DNA of 64,000 nucleotides from Bradyrhizobium algeriense (GCF_003062295.1 NZ_PYCN01000008.1:1-64000), one strand, 5' to 3'; positions 26,236-37,871 are shown, counted from the stretch's first letter. Translations and numbers: made by a program. Notes: generated from the letters alone by a model not told the origin.

Positions 26236-27197
26236 AATCTTTCATGATGCGCCTGGCCGTTGCCGCGGCGGCCTTCTCGCTTACCGCCGCCGCTCACGCG
26301 CAGGACTATCCCAAGCGTCCCATCACCATGATCGTGCCGTTCGCGGCCGGCGGCACTTCCGACGTGATCGCGCGCGTGGTGGCCGAGGAGATGACCAGGT
26401 CGCTCGGGCAGCCGATCGTAATCGAGAATGTCGCGGGCGCCGGTGGCTCGACCGCACTGACGCGTGCGGCGCGCGCGGAAGCCGACGGCTATACCATCGC
26501 GATCGGCAATGCCGGCACCAGTGCGGCGGCTTACACGATCTATCCGAAACTGCCGTTCACGCCGGAATCCTTTGTGCCGATTGCGGTGGTCGCGAAGACG
26601 TTCGGCATCGTGGCGTTACGCAAGGATTTTCCGGCGAAGAACCTGCAGGATTTCATCGCCTATGCGAAGAAGAATCCCGGCAAGGTCAATCTCGGCCATG
26701 CCGGCGTCGGCTCCTCGAATTTCTTGATCTGCAAGAGCTTTGAACACGCGGCCGGCATCGAGGTCACACTGGTCGGCTATCGCGGCGCGGCGCCTGCGCT
26801 GACGGACGCGATCGGCGGCCAGATCGACGGCGTCTGCGACTCGGCTGCCTCGGTGTCGCAGGCGATCGACGACAAATTGGTGAAGGGCCTCCTCGTGGGT
26901 TCGACGGTGCGGCTTTCAACCTTGCCCGATCTGCCGATGTCGTCGGAAGCAGGTCTGCCCGAATTCGAAGCGCAAGGCTGGAACGGCCTGTTCGCGCCGA
27001 AGGGCACGCCGCCTGCGATCATCGCGAAGCTGAACGCCGCAGCCAAGGCCGCCGTCGAAAGCGAGGCGGTGAAGAAGCGCTTTCACGATCTCTCCACCGT
27101 CGCGCCCGACGCCAACGAGCTCGCGAGCGAAGTGCTCGGGCAATTGGTGACGCGCGACGTCACGAAATATCGCAAGCTGCTGGAAGAGAAGAAGTAG
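26232..27197 (+). CDS. Bug/TctC-family periplasmic solute-binding protein
   Basis: 321 residues. Signal peptide ending TAAAHAQ, then DYPKRPITMIVPFAAGGTSDVIARVV and GQPIVIENVAGAGGSTALTRAARAEADGYT, the classic Bug (Bordetella uptake gene) motifs for carboxylate-binding proteins of tripartite tricarboxylate transporters. The cognate TctA/TctB membrane genes are not nearby. GTG 26232 overlaps the purQ stop by four bases (GTGA), so expression is tied to purine genes; an ATG at 26244 is an alternative. A strong terminator follows. Confidence 0.9.
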   Translation: MKSFMMRLAVAAAAFSLTAAAHAQDYPKRPITMIVPFAAGGTSDVIARVVAEEMTRSLGQPIVIENVAGAGGSTALTRAARAEADGYTIAIGNAGTSAAAYTIYPKLPFTPESFVPIAVVAKTFGIVALRKDFPAKNLQDFIAYAKKNPGKVNLGHAGVGSSNFLICKSFEHAAGIEVTLVGYRGAAPALTDAIGGQIDGVCDSAASVSQAIDDKLVKGLLVGSTVRLSTLPDLPMSSEAGLPEFEAQGWNGLFAPKGTPPAIIAKLNAAAKAAVESEAVKKRFHDLSTVAPDANELASEVLGQLVTRDVTKYRKLLEEKK

Positions 27198-27232
27198 AAT
27201 CGGCAGCCACGTGATGAAGGTGCCACGCGAAT

Positions 27233-27261
27233 GAAAAAGCCCCGCTGCGCGGGGCTTTTTG
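27233..27261. terminator. Bidirectional rho-independent terminator
   Basis: AAAAAGCCCCG and CGGGGCTTTTT form a stem with a GCTG-type loop, A-tract on one side and T-tract on the other. It ends the purCSQ-Bug operon on the plus strand and the convergent small gene ending at 27262 on the minus strand. Confidence 0.9.
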
Positions 27262-27603
27262 CTATCGGCCAGCAGGCGAGCCGGGCCCCGCCGGAGCCAG
27301 TGTCGAACCGCTGGGCGAGGGGTTGATGTGGGTGTTGCCGGACGGGTTCGCTGCACTGTTTCGGCCCGCCGCGGCGCTGCCGGCGTTGTTGGTCATGCCG
27401 GTGTCAGCGGGGCTGCCCGTCGCATTGCCGGTAGTCGTTCCGCCTGATGTCGTTCCATTGGTGGAAGATCCCGTCGTCGTGCCGCCCGTTGCCGCACCAC
27501 CCGTGGCCGAACTTCCGCCTGTGGAGCCGCCGGTGGACTGCGCCAGCGCGTAAGTGCCCGTGAGTGCCAGCGCTGTCGCCAATCCCAATGTTGCGAGTTT
27601 CAT
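27262..27603 (-). CDS. Low-complexity Gly/Ser/Thr-rich secreted protein
   Basis: 113 residues. A signal peptide (MKLATLGLATALALTGTYAL, ending ALAQS) is followed by a disordered Gly/Ser/Thr/Asn-rich sequence such as TGGSTGGSSATGGAATGGTT. It is probably a surface- or periplasm-located linker-like protein. ATG 27603 has AAGGAG 7 bases upstream. Frame extension further upstream crosses an intergenic stretch. No family recognised. Confidence 0.65.
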   Translation of the reverse strand: MKLATLGLATALALTGTYALAQSTGGSTGGSSATGGAATGGTTTGSSTNGTTSGGTTTGNATGSPADTGMTNNAGSAAAGRNSAANPSGNTHINPSPSGSTLAPAGPGSPAGR

Positions 27604-27853
27604 GATTGCTCCTTTTCTTGGCTTGCGTAACGGCCAACGAGGTCCGTCAGCGCTGCGTTCCCGCCTGCCGATCACAGTTCGTTGCTGTTCCCATGAAGAC
27701 TTCCACTGGCCACAAATGTGGAAGCGCAGTGTTGCTTCTGTGGAATCGCCAGCCGATATTTCGCATTCAATCACAACTGAAGATTGTCTGATTGAACTTG
27801 CCGCGCTATCAAGGCCACCAAGGATCGTCCGTCCCGTTTGCCTGGAATGCGCC

Positions 27854-28591
27854 ATGCCCGTTGCTCTCGTCGTCTTGCTGCTCGATATCACGCTGATCTA
27901 TCACGCATCGAAGACGGGCCGCCTGCAGCCTTGGGCCTTCATCATCCTGATGATCCCGCTGGTCGGCGCGCTCGCCTACATCGTCGTCGAACTGGTGCCG
28001 GAATGGTTTGGAAGTCCCGGTGCCCAGCAGGCACGCAAGCGCATCGCCGGCAAACTCGACCCGGAAAAGCTCTATCGCGAGCTATCCGATCGGCTCGCCA
28101 ACACAGACACTGTTGCCAATCGTGCCGCGCTGGCAGCGGAGTGCCTCAGGCTGGCGAGATTCGACGAAGCGGTGCGTCACTACGATCACATCCTGATGCT
28201 GCCGCTCGGTGGCGAGCCGGCCTATGCGCTGGGCAGGGCGCAGGCCGAATTCGGTCGTAACCGTCCGGCCGAGGCACTCGCCACGTTGGACGATCTGCAA
28301 AAGCGCTGGCCGGATTTTGAATCGGCGGAGGGGCATTTGCTCTATGCGCGTGCGTTGGCAGAGGTCGGGCGGATCGGCGAGGCGCTCGAAGAGTACCACG
28401 CGCTCGTGGCCTACTTCCCCGGCGCGGAGGCGCGGGTCCGTTACGGCATGCTGCTGCGCATAGCCGGTCGCAACGCTGAAGCCAGAGTCGTATTCAACGA
28501 ACTGCTGCTGCAGATGAAACGCGCGCCCAAATATCTGCGCGAGGCGCAGGCCGAATGGCTTTCGATCGCTGAAAAGCAGTTGTTGGGCTGA
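27854..28591 (+). CDS. TPR protein with an N-terminal membrane anchor
   Basis: 245 residues. Two hydrophobic segments (VALVVLLLDITLIYHA and PWAFIILMIPLVGALAYIVVE) resemble the PLDc_N-type anchor. The rest holds several tetratricopeptide-like helix pairs (RAALAAECLRLARFDEAVRHYDHIL, PAYALGRAQAEFGRNRPAEALATL). It faces the cytoplasm or periplasm as an adaptor. The family is described as tetratricopeptide repeat proteins in rhizobia. ATG 27854 begins exactly at the anchor. Confidence 0.75.
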   Translation: MPVALVVLLLDITLIYHASKTGRLQPWAFIILMIPLVGALAYIVVELVPEWFGSPGAQQARKRIAGKLDPEKLYRELSDRLANTDTVANRAALAAECLRLARFDEAVRHYDHILMLPLGGEPAYALGRAQAEFGRNRPAEALATLDDLQKRWPDFESAEGHLLYARALAEVGRIGEALEEYHALVAYFPGAEARVRYGMLLRIAGRNAEARVVFNELLLQMKRAPKYLREAQAEWLSIAEKQLLG

Positions 28592-28612
28592 GCAGCAGCG
28601 GCCGAAGACATT

Positions 28613-28659
28613 CTTTGTTCAACTGCCTTTGTTCAACTGCGGAATCTTTGTTCAATTGC
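28613..28659 (+). repeat. 14-bp direct repeats
   Basis: CTTTGTTCAACTGC occurs twice in tandem (28613-28626, 28627-28640) and a third time with one change (28646-28659). It lies just after the TPR gene and before the peptide-binding protein gene. Confidence 0.8.
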
Positions 28660-28738
28660 GGCAAGTGGCTGGCCTGAAACTTGCTCGTATCTCCTGATCC
28701 CAAACGTGGATTTTCCGATCGTCGGACGGAGATAGATC

Positions 28739-30361
28739 ATGCCCATTCGCAAGGCTTCCCGCACGGTTAAGGCTTCCTGCACGGTTGCGCTGCTGACCGC
28801 GCTCCTGTCGTCCCATTCGGCGATGGCTGAATCCACGTTGCGCATCGCCATGACAGCGTCCGATATCCCCACTGCAACCGGGCTGCCGAACAACGGTTTC
28901 GAGGGAATGCGCTTCCTCGGCTATCCGATCTTCGAAGGATTGGTGCTTTGGGATTTGACCAAGACCGACCGGCTGGCGACCTTGCGTCCCGGGCTCGCGG
29001 AGAAATGGGAACAGGACCCCAGCGACAACAAGACCTGGATTTTCCATCTGCGCCAGGGCGTCAAATTCCACGACGGCACCGATTTCAATGCCGACGCCGT
29101 GATCTGGAATCTTGACCGCTATTTCAACAGCGAGAGCCCGCAATTTGAGCCGCCGAGTTCAGCGATGTCGCGGGCGCGCGTTCCCGTGATGGGCAGCTAC
29201 AAGAAGATCGACGACGCAACCGTCGCCATCACCACCACGAAGCCGGCCTCCTATTTTCCCCATATGGCGGTCTATCTGCTGTTCACCTCGCCGACATCGT
29301 TCGAGAAGGCGGGAAAGGAATGGGCGAAGGTCGCGACCTTGCCGGCGGCTGGCACCGGGCCGTTCCGGATCACCAAAGTGGTGCCGCGGCAGGAAGCCGA
29401 TCTGGCGCGCTGGGACAAATATTGGGACCCGGGCAGGATGGCAAAAGTCGACAATGTTGTGCTGATGCCGATCCCCGAGGCGAATTCGCGATTGGCCGCG
29501 TTGCGCTCCGGCCAGGTTGACTGGATTGAAGTGCCGCCGCCTGACGGCATCGCCTCGCTGAAATCCGCGGGCTTCACCATCACCACCGGCTCCTATCCGC
29601 ATGTCTGGCCGTGGTTCTTCAACATCGGCGCGGCCAACAGCCCGTTTAGGGATGTCAGAGTTCGCCAGGCGCTGAACTATTGCATCGATCGGGAAGGGCT
29701 GGTCTCGCTGCTCAACGGCACCGCGGAGCCGTCGGTCGGGTGGCTCAAGGCCAGCGATCCCGATTTCGGCGCGCCGGTCAATCGCTACAAGTTCGAGCCC
29801 GCCAAGGGCAAGGCGCTGCTCGCGGAAGCAGGCTACACGCCGGCGAAGCCGCTCTCGTTCAAGGCGCTGATCTCGAATTCCGGCTCGGGGCAGATGCTGC
29901 CGTTGCCGATGAACGAGTACTTGCAGCAGAATCTGAAAGAGGCCTGCGGCGTCAACGTGGAATTCGACGTGATCGAATGGCAGGTGCTGCTGACAGCGGC
30001 GCGCGCCACGCCTGACAGCCCGAATCTGCGCGGCGCCATGGCGCTCAATATCAGCTCGCCGTCGTCGGATGCCGGCGTCATGGCGCGCTATTTTCTGACT
30101 GCCAATTTCTCGCCGAACGGTTTCAATTTCGAGCAGTGGAAAGACGACGAATTCGAAGACGCGCTGAAGACGATTTCGGAATCGACCGATTCGAAGGCGA
30201 TCTCGACCGCCTACCGCAAGGCGCATGAGCGGCTCGTCGACAATCCGCCCTGGCTCTACATCGTCCACGATCTCAATCCCCGCGCGATGAGCCCGAAGGT
30301 CAAGGGTTTTGTTTCGCCGCAATCGTGGTTCGTCGATCTGACGCTGGTGAGCGTGCAATAG
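28739..30361 (+). CDS. Peptide/nickel-type ABC substrate-binding protein (SBP family 5)
   Basis: 540 residues. Signal peptide (ending SHSAMAES), then the SBP_bac_5 fold: TLRPGLAEKWEQDPSDNKTWIFHLRQGVKFHDGTDFNADAVIWNL and PFRDVRVRQALNYCIDREGLV. These proteins bind di/oligopeptides or other medium-sized solutes in the periplasm. No cognate permease or ATPase genes are in the window, so it is an orphan. Followed by a hairpin terminator. Confidence 0.92.
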   Translation: MPIRKASRTVKASCTVALLTALLSSHSAMAESTLRIAMTASDIPTATGLPNNGFEGMRFLGYPIFEGLVLWDLTKTDRLATLRPGLAEKWEQDPSDNKTWIFHLRQGVKFHDGTDFNADAVIWNLDRYFNSESPQFEPPSSAMSRARVPVMGSYKKIDDATVAITTTKPASYFPHMAVYLLFTSPTSFEKAGKEWAKVATLPAAGTGPFRITKVVPRQEADLARWDKYWDPGRMAKVDNVVLMPIPEANSRLAALRSGQVDWIEVPPPDGIASLKSAGFTITTGSYPHVWPWFFNIGAANSPFRDVRVRQALNYCIDREGLVSLLNGTAEPSVGWLKASDPDFGAPVNRYKFEPAKGKALLAEAGYTPAKPLSFKALISNSGSGQMLPLPMNEYLQQNLKEACGVNVEFDVIEWQVLLTAARATPDSPNLRGAMALNISSPSSDAGVMARYFLTANFSPNGFNFEQWKDDEFEDALKTISESTDSKAISTAYRKAHERLVDNPPWLYIVHDLNPRAMSPKVKGFVSPQSWFVDLTLVSVQ

Positions 30362-30404
30362 AGCGGGATGACTTTTCTTCGAACGTCATCCCGCTCTATC
30401 TCTT
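30360..30404 (+). terminator. Hairpin terminator after the SBP gene
   Basis: AGAGCGGGATGAC and GTCATCCCGCTCT form a perfect 13-bp stem (30360-30372, 30385-30397) followed by ATCTCTTT. It begins at the stop codon itself. Confidence 0.75.
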
Positions 30405-30410
30405 TAATTT

Positions 30411-30460
30411 GAGCATGATCTCTTCGGAAAAACCGGTACCCACTTTTCCGGATCATGCTC
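30411..30460. repeat. Dispersed rhizobial palindrome
   Basis: GAGCATGATC at 30411 and GATCATGCTC at 30460 enclose TTCGGAAAAACCGGTACCC and a CACTTTTCCG half. I recognise this as a very common intergenic element of Rhizobiales. It abuts the SBP terminator, between convergent genes. Confidence 0.7.
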
Positions 30461-30474
30461 TAGGCGCGTGGTGC

Positions 30475-31407
30475 TCAGCCGCCGCGACGCCGATCGCGCC
30501 ATTGCCGGTAGGCGTCTTTCGGGATCGTCATGGCGGCGACACCGGTCATGACCAGGATCAGGCCAAGCGCCAGGTTTGACGGCACGGATTCACCGAGCAG
30601 AACCACCGACAGGCCGACGCCGATCGGGATGCGCAGGTAACCTTGTGCGTTGGTGGTGAGCGTGCCGAGCCGCGTCAGGCACATGTAGAACAGCATCAGG
30701 CCAAATGCGCTGGAGAATATTCCCATCGCAACCGTGGCGACCAGTGCCTCGGCCGTCGGCCGCAAGGTCCAGGGATGATCGACGACCAGTGACACCGGCA
30801 GCAGTATGAGTCCGCCGAACAACAGCGAGCCGGCGGCCACCACCATCGGGTCGTAATCTGTCAGCCTCAGACCGAAGATCGTGGCGCAGGCGAACGAGAT
30901 GGTGGCGATCAGGATGACGATCTCGGCAAATATATTGGCATCGAATGTAGAGAGCGCATCAAGGCCGATGATCACGGCCGTTCCGACAAGCCCCAGAATG
31001 GCGCCGGCAAGCTTGAGCAGCGTGGCCGGTTCGTGCCGCGTAATGGCCCAGGTGATGAGAAAGGCGAAGATCGGCGTCGTGGAGGCCAGCACCACCGTAT
31101 TTGAGGCCGGCACATATTGCTGCGCCCAGGTGATCAGCAGGAACGGAAACGTCGAATTGATGGTCTGCTGCTGGGCGAACAGCTTCCAGGCCTTCGCTTC
31201 CGTCGGCATCGGTATCCCGCGGACGCGCAGGACCACGAGCAGGAAGGCGGCCGCGATCAGCGAGCGGGCGGAAATGAAGGTGATCGGTGGGATCGAGCCG
31301 AGGCCGATCTTGGTCAGCGGATAGGTCGAACTCCAGCAGCACGCCAGCGCGAGCAGCAACGCATAGTCGCGCCAGCCGCGACGGGCCTTTGGCGCGTCAG
31401 GTAGCAA
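30475..31407 (-). CDS. EamA/DMT-superfamily transporter
   Basis: 310 residues with ten hydrophobic segments in two EamA halves (for example LLLALACCWSSTYPLTKIGLG and VGTAVIIGLDALS). Such proteins export metabolites. TTG start at 31407 overlaps the stop of the preceding thioesterase gene, so the two are translationally coupled. The substrate is unknown. Confidence 0.88.
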   Translation of the reverse strand: MLPDAPKARRGWRDYALLLALACCWSSTYPLTKIGLGSIPPITFISARSLIAAAFLLVVLRVRGIPMPTEAKAWKLFAQQQTINSTFPFLLITWAQQYVPASNTVVLASTTPIFAFLITWAITRHEPATLLKLAGAILGLVGTAVIIGLDALSTFDANIFAEIVILIATISFACATIFGLRLTDYDPMVVAAGSLLFGGLILLPVSLVVDHPWTLRPTAEALVATVAMGIFSSAFGLMLFYMCLTRLGTLTTNAQGYLRIPIGVGLSVVLLGESVPSNLALGLILVMTGVAAMTIPKDAYRQWRDRRRGG

Positions 31408-31885
31408 CGGCGCTGGTGCCCGAGGGCTTCTTCCATTTCACCCGCTTGATGGTGCCTGAGAAGGTAAACAGCGACCGCTCGCCGGATTTCAGCAGACCGC
31501 GCAGGAAGATCAGCGAGCCGCCGGCGCGGGTGATTTCGCCCTCGCATTCGACCAGTTCGCCCTCGCGCGCGGCGTCGAGAAACTCGCAGGCGAACGAAAC
31601 CGTGACGCCCGGCCCCTCCAGCACGGAGGAGGCGATCGCGAACAGGCAGTAATCGGCGAACGACATGAAGCAGCCGCCATGGACGTTGCGCATGCCGTTG
31701 AGGTGCTTCTTCTCGACCCGGAACGCGCATTGCACGCGGCCGTTTTCGTCCATCCGGTGCCAAAACGGGCCGTTATGGGTCTCAAAACTGTCGCGGGTCC
31801 AGGTCCGCCAGCCCGCAAATTCGCCCTCGGTTTCGACATGCAGGTCGGGGCGCTGGTGAAATGCATTTTTGGGGAGTTCGTTCAC
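31397..31885 (-). CDS. PaaI-like hotdog thioesterase
   Basis: 162 residues, GTG start. The hotdog motif NVHGGCFMSFADYCLF and strands VTVSFACEFLDAAREGELVECEG match the PaaI/YbgC-like acyl-CoA thioesterase superfamily. It hydrolyses an acyl-CoA of unknown type in the cytoplasm. Its last bases overlap the TTG start of the DMT transporter gene (11 bases). Confidence 0.88.
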   Translation of the reverse strand: MNELPKNAFHQRPDLHVETEGEFAGWRTWTRDSFETHNGPFWHRMDENGRVQCAFRVEKKHLNGMRNVHGGCFMSFADYCLFAIASSVLEGPGVTVSFACEFLDAAREGELVECEGEITRAGGSLIFLRGLLKSGERSLFTFSGTIKRVKWKKPSGTSAVAT

Positions 31886-32047
31886 TAAAAATGGCCCTTC
31901 AATCAGGTGTTTCCGCCCTTAAATCCGATCCGGGAACGATGTGCAAACGCCGATCCTGCAAGGCTCCCCCCGTAAAGCTCTGGACAGGGCGGAAATGCGC
32001 CATAAAAGGCCTTTTCGCACCCCCTCGATCTTCCTAAGAAGAGACCC

Positions 32048-34255
<2,208 letters not shown>

Positions 34256-34264
34256 CCGCCCGTC

Positions 34265-34344
34265 GTCATTCCGGGATGGTCCGAAGGACCAGACCCGGAA
34301 TCTCGAGATTCCGGGTTCGATGCTGCGCATCGCCCCGGAATGAC
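34265..34344. repeat. Palindromic intergenic repeat, copy 2
   Basis: 80 bp, GTCATTCCGGGATGG to CGCCCCGGAATGAC with the centre CCCGGAATCTCGAGATTCCGGG. Same family as 21880-21955 and 53004-53084. It lies between convergent purL and the acyltransferase gene. Confidence 0.85.
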
Positions 34345-34355
34345 CGCCGTGGAGG

Positions 34356-35540
34356 TCACAGCACCCTCGTCGCGCCCGGAATCTGCCGCAACGCCCGCGT
34401 CAATGCCCAACTGAACGCGACCGTCAGCACGAATCCGATCGTCGCCTTGACGATCGCCGGCAGGTCGTAGTCGAACAGCCAGTATTGCAGCCACAGCGCG
34501 ATCGGGTAGTGCACCAGGAACATGCCGTAGGCGTCGGCCTGCATCGGATCGAGTAGCTTGGCTGTGCCTGATTGCCTGAACCTCTGGAAAAAGGCCAGGA
34601 TCAGAAACATGATGGCCACGCTGAAGACGGTGAAGCAGATGGCATAGAGGGCTTCATACCAGTCCGGCAACGGCGACGGGTTGCCCAGTATTTCGCGCTT
34701 GATGAAGATCAGCATCCACAACAGGCAATACGGAACGATCGCCAGCACCATCCAGTCCCAGCTGACCTTCGCCATCCGGCCATCTGCAGCGAGCAGCCCG
34801 CGATCCATTTGCGCAACGCCTATGCCGGCGCCGAAAAAGAAGTAGGTCGCGTAGAGCATCACGCGCCCGTGCTGCACCGAGAACGGCCCGAACTCGAACC
34901 AGCTGCTTGGTCCGTAGTGAACCAGCCCGGGGACGTAGAACGCGGCGGTGACAGCTAGCATGACCGCGAAGAACACTGCGGGTCGGCGACGGCCGTGCAG
35001 CGAGAGGCGGTTGATCGGATCGAGCATGTTGGGCGAGAGCCGGTGCAGCAGGCAGGCAACCACGTCGAAGGCGAACAAGACCCAGAGAAACCAGATCGGC
35101 CCGCTCGGCCATGGACCCTTCGTCACCATGTTCCACCAGTAATCCGAAAAGCCGATTTCGGGATGGTGCCGCAGGGAGATCGCGTAATAGGCGAGCGGAA
35201 TGACCGTGAACGCGCAGATCACGAACGGCAGGCCAAGCCGAAGCAGGCGATCTTGCAAATAGCTCAGCGCTCCCTTCCGGGCGATACCAGACCAGGCGAA
35301 CAGTCCCGACAGGAAAAAGAACATCGCCATGAAGAAGCTGTCAGTGGCGAGCACGATCATGTCGAAGCCGAAGAAGTACTTCGGATCGGTGTGGCCGAAA
35401 TAGGTATAGGGGATGACCGCATGGTGGAGGAGCACCACCAGCGTCAGGAAGGTGCGGGCGCGATCAAGCGAAAGGTTTCGCGTCTTGGCCTTTGGCACTG
35501 CGCCCAATTCGGCATGCCCCACGGCGGAAATCGATGTCAT
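34356..35540 (-). CDS. Acyltransferase family 3 membrane protein
   Basis: 394 residues from ATG 35540, which has GGGAGG 5 bases upstream. The frame extends to 35600 without an RBS. The N-terminal SLDRARTFLTLVVLLHHAVIPYTYFGH contains the catalytic-type H of acyltransferase 3 (OafB/NodX-like). About ten membrane segments follow. Such enzymes O-acetylate or O-acylate surface polysaccharides or lipids. The substrate is unknown. Confidence 0.85.
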   Translation of the reverse strand: MTSISAVGHAELGAVPKAKTRNLSLDRARTFLTLVVLLHHAVIPYTYFGHTDPKYFFGFDMIVLATDSFFMAMFFFLSGLFAWSGIARKGALSYLQDRLLRLGLPFVICAFTVIPLAYYAISLRHHPEIGFSDYWWNMVTKGPWPSGPIWFLWVLFAFDVVACLLHRLSPNMLDPINRLSLHGRRRPAVFFAVMLAVTAAFYVPGLVHYGPSSWFEFGPFSVQHGRVMLYATYFFFGAGIGVAQMDRGLLAADGRMAKVSWDWMVLAIVPYCLLWMLIFIKREILGNPSPLPDWYEALYAICFTVFSVAIMFLILAFFQRFRQSGTAKLLDPMQADAYGMFLVHYPIALWLQYWLFDYDLPAIVKATIGFVLTVAFSWALTRALRQIPGATRVL

Positions 35541-35719
35541 GCGCGCCTCCCAGCCAGGCTGTTTGTGCCGAATGTTGCAGCCGGGAACCCGATTCAGCAA
35601 GGCCCAATGTTCGCTGCCGTTTGCGACGGAATGGCCAGTAGTACAGACAAGTCGACCTATTTCTGCGCAGCACAGGCTCTGCAGACTCTTATGCCCGGCG
35701 ATGACAGACGGGAGACGGC

Positions 35720-36079
35720 CTACGCCATTTCCTCGATCGTCACCTTGTCCGGATAGAACGCCAGATGGCCTGATATCTCGGCCATGGCCGGGAAGGGCGT
35801 CTCATAGGTCCAGATCGAATTTTCGATGCTCTTGCCGTTGGCGTTGATGCTGAAATAGTTCGCATCCCCCTTGTAGGGGCAGTGGGTTGTCCGCTCGGTG
35901 CGGGCCAGCAGCGACATATTGGCATCCTCGCGCGGCACATATTGCACCGCCGGATAACTGGCTTCCTTCAGGGTCAGCGCATGGGTGGTGTCGGCGATGA
36001 TCACGCCGCCCACCGAGACGCGGACGCGCTTGGGGTTTGCCGTAATCGTGATCGGATGGTCGGGACCGGGCAATTTCAT
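35720..36079 (-). CDS. DUF427 family protein
   Basis: 119 residues. GPDHPITITANPKRVRVSVGG and TTHCPYKGDANYFSI, then SIWTYETPFPAMAEISGHLAFYPDKV, are the signatures of DUF427 (NTP-transferase-like beta fold). No signal peptide. Function unknown. Convergent or independent of the neighbouring genes. Confidence 0.9.
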   Translation of the reverse strand: MKLPGPDHPITITANPKRVRVSVGGVIIADTTHALTLKEASYPAVQYVPREDANMSLLARTERTTHCPYKGDANYFSINANGKSIENSIWTYETPFPAMAEISGHLAFYPDKVTIEEMA

Positions 36080-36263
36080 GATTTTCAGCCTCTTTTTCGG
36101 TCAGCCCAAATGATCGGGCGCGACCGGATCTCACGGTGTCAAACGGTCGAAGGCGGAATATAGTGCCGCCAGGCGTGACCTAGAAGAGCCTACGCGCTAG
36201 GTTCGGCCGTCACGGTCGCGCGAGCCGGCCGTGATTCGAAACACCTGACGGAGACATGCTGGA

Positions 36264-36518
36264 ATGCCGATGGATGCCCACGATATCGAATCGATGATCA
36301 AGGCAGCTATCCCCGATGCCGAGGTGACGATCCGCGATCTCGCAGGCGATGGCGACCACTACGCCGCGACCGTGATCTCGGAATCCTTCCGCGGCAAGTC
36401 GCGCGTGCAGCAGCACCAGATCGTCTACCAGTCGCTCAAGGGGCAGATGGGCGGCTTGCTGCATGCGCTGGCGCTGCAGACCGGGGTACCTAGCGGACCT
36501 GGAGTGCCGGAGGCCTAG
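36264..36518 (+). CDS. BolA-family protein
   Basis: 84 residues. The BolA core is present: IKAAIPDAEVTIRDLAGDGDHYAATVISESFRGKSRVQQHQIVYQSLKG. BolA proteins bind monothiol glutaredoxins and [2Fe-2S] clusters to help regulate iron homeostasis. grxD is 4.8 kb downstream on the same strand. An ATG at 36270 is an alternative start. Confidence 0.92.
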   Translation: MPMDAHDIESMIKAAIPDAEVTIRDLAGDGDHYAATVISESFRGKSRVQQHQIVYQSLKGQMGGLLHALALQTGVPSGPGVPEA

Positions 36519-36545
36519 GCCCCGACGGGCCACGCGGGGGCACCG

Positions 36546-37724
36546 ATGACGGACAATCCGCACGGCGCGCTGTTTCGCGCTATCGTGCCGCACCAGCATA
36601 GCCGCGTCACTTACGCCGAGCTTTTCTTCGATCTCGTGTTCGTCTTTGCGGTTACGCAGATCTCTCACACGCTGCTGGCGCACTTTACGCCACTAGGCGT
36701 GTTGCAGGTCACGCTGCTGTTCCTCGCGGTGTGGTGGGTGTGGGTCTACACCTCCTGGATCACCAACTGGCTCAATCCCGAAAAGACCCCGGTTCGGCTC
36801 CTGCTGTTTGCGATGATGCTGGGTGGGCTCGTGCTGTCGACCTCGATTCCGGCGGCGTTTGACGGGCGCGGCTTGTGGTTTGCCATTGCCTATGCGGCGA
36901 TGCAGGTCGGCAAGACGGTCTTTCTCTGGATTTCAACCCCACGATCGCGACCGCTGGCGCGGATGAATGCCATCCGCATTACTGCATGGTTGTCGATGTC
37001 GGCGATCTTCTGGATCGCGGGCGGATTGGCGCAAGGCGAGTTGCGGCTCGTGCTTTGGGCGATCGCGCTTGTCATCGAGTATGTCTCGCCGGCGGTGCGG
37101 TTCTGGATACCCCGATATGGCGCGTCTTCCGTCGCGGACTGGGTGATCGAAGGCGGCCACATGGCCGAACGCTGCGCGCTCTTCGTCATCATCGCGCTGG
37201 GTGAATCCGTCATCGTGACCGGCGCAACATTTGCCGAACTGGCCTGGTCGGCCGAAAACCTGATCGCCTTCGTCGCGGTGCTGGCCGGCAGCATCGCCAT
37301 GTGGTGGATCTATTTCCACATCGGCGCCGAAGCCGGCTCCGAGCAGATATCAAGATCGAGCGAGCCGGGAAGGCTGGCGCGGCTCGCCTATACCTATCTG
37401 CACATGCCGATCGTGGCCGGCATCATCGTCTCGGCGGTGGCCGACGAACTGGTGCTGAAGCACCCGGGCGGGCACTCCGATCTCAAGACGGTGATAAGCG
37501 CAATCGGCGGTCCGTTGCTGTTTCTGTTCGGGACCATCCTGTTCAAGCACAGCTTTCGCGGCTTCCTTCAGCTCTCGCACGGGGTCGGTATCATCGCACT
37601 CTGCGTGCTCGCCTGGTTCGCAAGCGAGCTGTCGCCGCTGATGCTGTCGATCCTGACCACCGCGATCATGATCGTGGTCGCGGTGTGGGAATCGGTCTCG
37701 CTGCAATCGGGTCCGAGAGAATAG
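36546..37724 (+). CDS. Low-temperature-requirement A (LtrA)-like membrane protein
   Basis: 392 residues. VTYAELFFDLVFVFAVTQISHTLL is the LtrA hallmark, and about ten membrane helices follow, with HMAERCALFVIIALGESVIVTG as the second conserved block. Function unknown; linked in Listeria to growth at low temperature. It starts 27 bases after the bolA stop, so the two may be co-transcribed. Confidence 0.92.
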   Translation: MTDNPHGALFRAIVPHQHSRVTYAELFFDLVFVFAVTQISHTLLAHFTPLGVLQVTLLFLAVWWVWVYTSWITNWLNPEKTPVRLLLFAMMLGGLVLSTSIPAAFDGRGLWFAIAYAAMQVGKTVFLWISTPRSRPLARMNAIRITAWLSMSAIFWIAGGLAQGELRLVLWAIALVIEYVSPAVRFWIPRYGASSVADWVIEGGHMAERCALFVIIALGESVIVTGATFAELAWSAENLIAFVAVLAGSIAMWWIYFHIGAEAGSEQISRSSEPGRLARLAYTYLHMPIVAGIIVSAVADELVLKHPGGHSDLKTVISAIGGPLLFLFGTILFKHSFRGFLQLSHGVGIIALCVLAWFASELSPLMLSILTTAIMIVVAVWESVSLQSGPRE

Positions 37725-37730
37725 TACCGT

Positions 37731-37871
37731 TAGAGCCTCATCGGTGCTGATTGAATCAGAACCGGGCTCTCGTCTTTCGTTTGGATGCGTTTTCTTTACG
37801 CAAACCGAATCCACCCCCGGATCAGGTCCGAGGGCGTGGTTCGCCTGGAAACGCTCTAACCTGAAAGCGCT
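37731..37871. repeat. Dispersed intergenic repeat
   Basis: Between the LtrA stop and a convergent gene. TAGAGCCTCA...TGATTGAATCAGAACCGGGCTCT followed by CGTCTTTCGTTTGGATGCG and an AACGCTCTAAC end. It resembles the rhizobial intergenic repeat family that has the TGATTCAATCAG core; the parallel copy at 30411 is of a related type. Confidence 0.55.
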
